A stretch of DNA of 64,000 bases from Acidobacteriota bacterium (lineage in GTDB: Bacteria; Acidobacteriota; Terriglobia; Acidiferrales; UBA7541). Every line of letters begins with the position of its first letter. Position 1 is the first letter of the stretch. Location: positions 1 to 64,000 of the forward strand of contig JAJPIE010000037.1 in assembly GCA_021324935.1 (NCBI GenBank), read 5' to 3'. The position numbers and the translations under genes are program-made. Of the stretch, positions 59,255 to 64,000 are shown one piece after another. Below the pieces are notes generated by a model, which saw nothing but the letters and a program-made list of their open reading frames with translations, searched no databases and had not been told where the DNA came from.

Positions 59255-62200
59255 ATGATCCGAGCCATCGTCGACTTTGCGCTGGACAATCGTTTCATTG
59301 TTCTGGCGATCGCCGTTCTCTTGCTGATCTGGGGGGCCGTATCCTTTCACAATTTGCCCGTGGAGGCGTATCCGGACGTCGCGAATAACTACGTGCAGAT
59401 CATCACTCAGTGGCCGGGGCACGCCGCCGAGGAAATCGAGCAGCAGTTGACAATTCCGATTGAAATCCAGATGAACGGCCTGCCGCATCTGGCGCACCTG
59501 CGTTCCGTTTCGCTGTTCGGGCTTTCCAGCGTGATGCTGATTTTCGACGATTCTTCGATCAACGACTGGAATCGCCAGAAGGTCCTCGAGCGGCTTTCCC
59601 AAGTAACGCTGCCCAACAATCTGGCACCGGCGATTGGAACGGATTGGAGTCCGGTCGGGCAAATCTATTGGTATTCGCTGAAAAGCACGAATCCCAAGTA
59701 TGACCTGATGGAGTTGAAAGCGCTGGAGGATTGGGTTCTGGAAAAGCAGTTCAAGTCCGTTCCCAATGTTGTCGATGTATCGAGTTTTGGGGGCACGACA
59801 CGGGAGTACCAGGTGCGCGTGGATCCCGCCAAGTTGATTTCCTATGGCCTAAGCATCAGCCAGGTGGAACAGCAACTCGCCAATAACAACGTCAATGCCG
59901 GCGGGAGCTTCATCGAATCCGGTGCACAGCAGATCAATGTTCGTGCGATCGGTCTTTATACCAGTGTTCAGGACATCGAGGAGACCGTACTGAAGACGCA
60001 AAACGGTACGCCCTTGCTGGTAAAAGACATCGCCGTGGTCACGCAGGGGCCAAAGATCCGGCTTGGCCGGATTGGCCAGGCCATTCACAGGGAAGACGGC
60101 ACCGTGCTCGACGACGATGATGTTGTCGAAGGCATCGTGCTTCTCCAAAAGGGTGCGGACTCCGACAGTACCCTGGAAGGCATCCACGCCAAAGTGAAGG
60201 AACTTAACGACCACATCCTTCCGCCGGGAGTGAAAGTGGTGCCGTTTCTGGACCGCAGCGATCTGGTCCACTACACCACGCACACCGTCTTGCACAATCT
60301 TACCGAAGGCGTGCTCCTGGTATCCGTCATACTGTTCTTCTTTCTGGGCAATGTTCGTGGCGCCTTGATTGTGGCCATGACCATTCCGTTTTCGCTGCTC
60401 TTCGCTTCCATTTGCCTGGATTTGAATCGCATTCCGGCGAACCTGCTCTCCCTGGGCGCGCTGGACTTCGGCATGGTCGTGGATGGTGCGGTAGTGGTAA
60501 TCGAAAATATCGTGCGCCACTTTAACTTGCCCACCGGAGCCGGCAAGACACCGCTGGAAAAAATCCGCGACGCCGCCCACGAAGTGCAACGTCCGGTTTT
60601 TTATGCGATTGCCATCATCATTACGGCCTACATGCCCATCTATACGCTGCAAAGCGTGGAGGGGAAGCTCTTCCGGCCCATGGCCTGGACGGTGGCTTTC
60701 GCGTTGCTTGGCGCGCTGATTTTTTCCATGACGATTGCGCCGGTGCTGGCCTGGTTTCTGTTCCGCGGCGGGGTTCGCGAATGGCACAACCCCGTGATGA
60801 CCTTTCTTCGCGAGCGTTATCGCCACTCTCTCCGATGGGCCATCGAGCACAAGCCCCTTACTCTGATGTTGGGAGCTTGCGCGCCAATCCTCAGCTTCGT
60901 TTTGCTCTATAGCAATGTGATCGGCTCTGAATTCCTTCCTCATTTGGATGAAGGTGCCATTTGGGCACGAGGCACATTGGCCCCCAGTGCGGGTCCCACG
61001 GAAGGCACGCGGGTCATGAATCAAGCGCGCCTTGTGTTTGCCTCCTTTCCGGAAGTGAAGCAGGTTGTTTCCCAGGTGGGGCGACCCGACGACGGCACCG
61101 ATACCACCGGATTTTTCAACACCGAATACTTTGTGGACCTGAAACCCAAGGAACAATGGAGACCCGTGTTCCATGAGGACAAAGACGCTCTGATTGACGC
61201 CATGGACCGGGAAGTCGGCAAAATTCCCGGAGTGCTCTGGAATTTTTCGCAGCCGATATCCGATAACGTTGAAGAGGCCGTCAGCGGCGTAAAAGGAGAG
61301 TTGGCAGTAAAAATGTATGGCGACGATCTCCGGACACTCGAAGCGAAGGCAGAAGAAGTGGTCAACGTGATGAAGGGTGTGCGAGGAATTGAAGACCTGG
61401 GGCTGTTCCGCGTACTCGGGCAACCCAATCTGAATCTATCTGTGAACCGGGAAAGGGCGGCAAGGTATGGACTCAATGTGTCGGACATCCAGGATGCCAT
61501 CGAGACGGCGGTGGGCGGCAAGAGCGTAACGCAGGTGCTGCAGGGTGAACGTCGCTTTGACGTGGTAGTCCGGTACCAGGAATCCTATCGCGATACAAAA
61601 GAAGCGATCGAAAATATCCGGCTGCTTGCACCGACGGGCGAACGCGTTTCCCTTGCCCAGGTGACGAATGTGGATACTCTGGACGGCGCTTCGGAAATCT
61701 ATCGTGAGGCCAACTCGCGCTACGTTGCCATCAAGTATAGCGTGCGCGGTCGCGATCTTGGCAGCACCGTCGAAGAAGCCATGGCTAAGGTGCAGAGCCA
61801 GGTGAAACTCCCGGAAGGATTTCGGCTAGACTGGGCAGGTGAATACGAGAGCCAGAAGCGCTCAGAACGCCGCTTGCTGTTCGTCTTGCCCATCACACTG
61901 TTAATGATTTATGTGATTCTTTACTCGATGTTCGGATCTCCGAAATGGGCTTTACTCGTTCTAGGCAACGTGGCCATGGCGCCACTCGGCGGCCTCCTGG
62001 CTTTGCTGATTACCGGCGAGCACTTGAGCGTGTCCTCCGGCGTGGGCTTCCTGGCGCTATTCGGAGTTTCCGTGCAAACCGGCGTGATCATGGTGGAGTA
62101 CATCAACCATTTGCGAGGGTCGGGCTATACGATTGAAGACGCGGCCGTGGAAGGGGCGATACTCCGCTTGCGCCCGATCATGATGACCATGCTGGTGGCC

Positions 62201-62398
62201 ATTCTCGGGTTGTTGCCGGCGGCGTTATCGCGGGGCATTGGTTCGGACTCCCAACGACCCTTTGCGATTGTCATCGTGGGAGGATTGCTCGCCGCGCTGC
62301 TGCTGAGCATCTACCTGCTGCCCGCGCTGTATGTAACCTTCGCGCGCGACACAGATAAGTTGCCGCCGGCCAGCGCGGAGTGGCAGGAAATCACCTGA
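59255..62398 (+). CDS. Heavy-metal efflux RND permease (CzcA/CusA family)
   Basis: 1047 aa; LGALDFGMVVDGAVVVIENIVRH HME-RND motif; VEAYPDVANNYVQIITQWPGHAAEEIEQQLTIPIE. Confidence 0.95.
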   Translation: MIRAIVDFALDNRFIVLAIAVLLLIWGAVSFHNLPVEAYPDVANNYVQIITQWPGHAAEEIEQQLTIPIEIQMNGLPHLAHLRSVSLFGLSSVMLIFDDSSINDWNRQKVLERLSQVTLPNNLAPAIGTDWSPVGQIYWYSLKSTNPKYDLMELKALEDWVLEKQFKSVPNVVDVSSFGGTTREYQVRVDPAKLISYGLSISQVEQQLANNNVNAGGSFIESGAQQINVRAIGLYTSVQDIEETVLKTQNGTPLLVKDIAVVTQGPKIRLGRIGQAIHREDGTVLDDDDVVEGIVLLQKGADSDSTLEGIHAKVKELNDHILPPGVKVVPFLDRSDLVHYTTHTVLHNLTEGVLLVSVILFFFLGNVRGALIVAMTIPFSLLFASICLDLNRIPANLLSLGALDFGMVVDGAVVVIENIVRHFNLPTGAGKTPLEKIRDAAHEVQRPVFYAIAIIITAYMPIYTLQSVEGKLFRPMAWTVAFALLGALIFSMTIAPVLAWFLFRGGVREWHNPVMTFLRERYRHSLRWAIEHKPLTLMLGACAPILSFVLLYSNVIGSEFLPHLDEGAIWARGTLAPSAGPTEGTRVMNQARLVFASFPEVKQVVSQVGRPDDGTDTTGFFNTEYFVDLKPKEQWRPVFHEDKDALIDAMDREVGKIPGVLWNFSQPISDNVEEAVSGVKGELAVKMYGDDLRTLEAKAEEVVNVMKGVRGIEDLGLFRVLGQPNLNLSVNRERAARYGLNVSDIQDAIETAVGGKSVTQVLQGERRFDVVVRYQESYRDTKEAIENIRLLAPTGERVSLAQVTNVDTLDGASEIYREANSRYVAIKYSVRGRDLGSTVEEAMAKVQSQVKLPEGFRLDWAGEYESQKRSERRLLFVLPITLLMIYVILYSMFGSPKWALLVLGNVAMAPLGGLLALLITGEHLSVSSGVGFLALFGVSVQTGVIMVEYINHLRGSGYTIEDAAVEGAILRLRPIMMTMLVAILGLLPAALSRGIGSDSQRPFAIVIVGGLLAALLLSIYLLPALYVTFARDTDKLPPASAEWQEIT

Positions 62399-62415
62399 CA
62401 AAACTGCGCAGCGGC

Positions 62416-62431
62416 TGTGATATTGGTCACA
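62416..62431. promoter_or_regulatory. CRP/FNR-type palindrome TGTGATATTGGTCACA upstream of nifJ
   Basis: TGTGA-N6-TCACA perfect arms, about 100 bp before the start codon. Confidence 0.6.
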
Positions 62432-62533
62432 CAGCGGACGGCAGGTTTCTTTTGTTTCGCGAGATGCATACTTGCCATTGCAATCGACTTTATCCCGGCC
62501 TAGGATTTTTCTAGTCGCTCCCGGGAGTTTTCC

Positions 62534-64000
62534 ATGAAACATTCCATGTCTATCCTCGACGGCAATGAAGCGGCCGCCTCGGTCGCCTACCGCTTGAATG
62601 AGGTCATTGCCATTTATCCGATCACGCCCTCCTCGCCGATGGGCGAATGGTCGGATCAGTGGAACTCCGAGAAAAAGAAGAATATTTACGGCGCGATTCC
62701 CGATGTGATCGAAATGCAGAGCGAAGGCGGCGCGGCGGGCGCGCTGCACGGCGCATTGCAAGCGGGAGCCCTGGGAACGACGTTCACCGCATCGCAGGGC
62801 CTGCTGCTGATGATCCCGAATATGTACAAGATCGCCGGTGAGCTTACTTCCGCGGTGATTCATGTGGCCGCGCGGACTCTGGCCACGCATGCGCTCTCGA
62901 TTTTCGGGGATCACAGCGACGTGATGTCCACGCGCGCCACGGGATTTGCGCTGCTTTCTTCGAATTCCGTGCAGGAAGCCCACGATCTCGCGTGCATCGC
63001 GCAGGCGGCAACGCTCGAATCGCGAATTCCGTTTTTGCACTTCTTCGACGGGTTTCGCACTTCGCATGAAGTGGGGATGATCGATGCGCTGAGCGACGAT
63101 GATTTGCGCGCGATTGTGGACGAAAAATTCGTGCGCCAGCATCGCGAGCGCGCCATGTCTCCCGACCGTCCGGTGCTGCGCGGGACGGCGCAAAATCCGG
63201 ACGTGTTCTTCCAGGCGCGCGAAGCTTGCAACCCCTTCTATCGCGCCTGCCCCACGATTGTTCAGGAAGTGATGGATCGCTTCGCCAAACGCATCGGCAG
63301 GTGCTATCACCTTTTTGATTATTACGGCGCGCCTGATGCCGAGCGCTTGATCATTCTGATGGGCTCCGGCGCCGGAGCCGCCGAAGAAGCCGTCGACGCG
63401 TTGCAAAAATCTGGCGAAAAGGTGGGCATGCTGAAAGTGCGCTTGTTCCGGCCCTTCTCTGCGGACGCGTTTTTGGGGGCAATCCCGAACAGCGTGAAGT
63501 CCATCGCTGTGCTCGACCGCACGAAAGAACCCGGCAGCCTGGGCGAGCCGCTCTATCAGGATGTGCTGAGCGTCTATATGGAGCGTTACGCCGCGAACCC
63601 GTCGGCAGGAATTCCGCGAGTAATTGGCGGACGCTACGGGCTCTCTTCCAAGGAATTTACCCCGGCAATGGCGAAATCGGTCTTCGATGAGTTGAAGAAG
63701 GCCGAGCCGAAGAATCATTTCACGGTCGGCATCCACGACGACGTGACGCACACCAGTCTCAGCTACGACCCGGAGTTTTCAACCGAAGACCCGCGGGTCG
63801 TGCGCGCTCTCTTCTACGGTCTCGGCTCCGATGGGACCGTTGGTGCGAACAAAAACTCGATCAAGATCATCGGCAAGGGCACGAATTATTTCGCGCAGGC
63901 GTACTTTGTGTATGACTCGAAAAAAGCCGGCGCGATCACCGTGTCTCATCTGCGCTTTGGCCCGGACCCGATCCGTTCTACGTACCTGATCAGCCGGGCG
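62534..64000 (+). CDS. nifJ: Pyruvate:ferredoxin (flavodoxin) oxidoreductase, N-terminal part; truncated by window edge
   Basis: Open frame MKHSMSILDGNEAAASVAYRLNEVIAIYPITPSSPMGEWSDQW...; FGDHSDVMSTRATGFALL; not in ORF track because no stop is reached. Confidence 0.95.
   Translation, partial: MKHSMSILDGNEAAASVAYRLNEVIAIYPITPSSPMGEWSDQWNSEKKKNIYGAIPDVIEMQSEGGAAGALHGALQAGALGTTFTASQGLLLMIPNMYKIAGELTSAVIHVAARTLATHALSIFGDHSDVMSTRATGFALLSSNSVQEAHDLACIAQAATLESRIPFLHFFDGFRTSHEVGMIDALSDDDLRAIVDEKFVRQHRERAMSPDRPVLRGTAQNPDVFFQAREACNPFYRACPTIVQEVMDRFAKRIGRCYHLFDYYGAPDAERLIILMGSGAGAAEEAVDALQKSGEKVGMLKVRLFRPFSADAFLGAIPNSVKSIAVLDRTKEPGSLGEPLYQDVLSVYMERYAANPSAGIPRVIGGRYGLSSKEFTPAMAKSVFDELKKAEPKNHFTVGIHDDVTHTSLSYDPEFSTEDPRVVRALFYGLGSDGTVGANKNSIKIIGKGTNYFAQAYFVYDSKKAGAITVSHLRFGPDPIRSTYLISRA

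Noticed and set aside
59849-61423. 524 aa minus-strand ORF opposite the RND permease
   Set aside because: Antisense shadow of a well-supported CzcA/CusA gene; long antisense frames are expected in GC-rich DNA and the translation shows no family motif.
62225-63751. 508 aa minus-strand ORF opposite nifJ
   Set aside because: Antisense to an unmistakable PFOR reading frame that the ORF track missed because it runs off the window.

Overview
Window from a GC-rich bacterial chromosome, probably Acidobacteriota (inferred from an acidobacterial VWFA-type protein, CadC-like winged-helix/TolB and winged-helix/TPR regulators, and overall gene style). I call about 45 protein genes, one SRP RNA gene on the minus strand at the left edge, a degraded IS481-like transposase fragment, several intrinsic terminators and several operator-like palindromes. 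I saw no tRNA, no CRISPR array and no intact mobile element.

Main blocks:
- 0-22 kb: housekeeping and regulatory genes, including glutamine synthetase, a di-heme DUF1111-type oxidoreductase, and an ExeA/GspA-like ATPase fused to AMIN and amidase_3 domains.
- 22-30 kb: glycosyltransferase, sigma-54 enhancer-binding protein (EBP) with a degenerate receiver, M50 protease, alcohol dehydrogenase, LdtD-like L,D-transpeptidase and DUF882 peptidase.
- 30.8-41.4 kb: a two-transcript multiheme cytochrome / porin / NHL / PPIase locus (16-heme, 4-heme and 12-heme proteins). It resembles extracellular electron-transfer or cytochrome-nanowire loci.
- 41.4-55.6 kb: an envelope/polysaccharide cluster containing a compact five-gene module (small TM protein, SGNH, acyl-AMP ligase, ACP, MBOAT) that parallels the Dlt layout.
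- 56-62.4 kb: heavy-metal RND efflux operon.
- 62.5 kb to the right edge: pyruvate:ferredoxin oxidoreductase, truncated by the window.

Best candidate for something new: both cytochrome transcripts are preceded by a near-identical module, a 17-bp TGTGAT-N5-ATCACA palindrome about 145 bp upstream of a matching GG-N10-GC (sigma-54-type) promoter, with an EBP gene a few kb away. All domain and family names come from reading the sequence; no database search was run.
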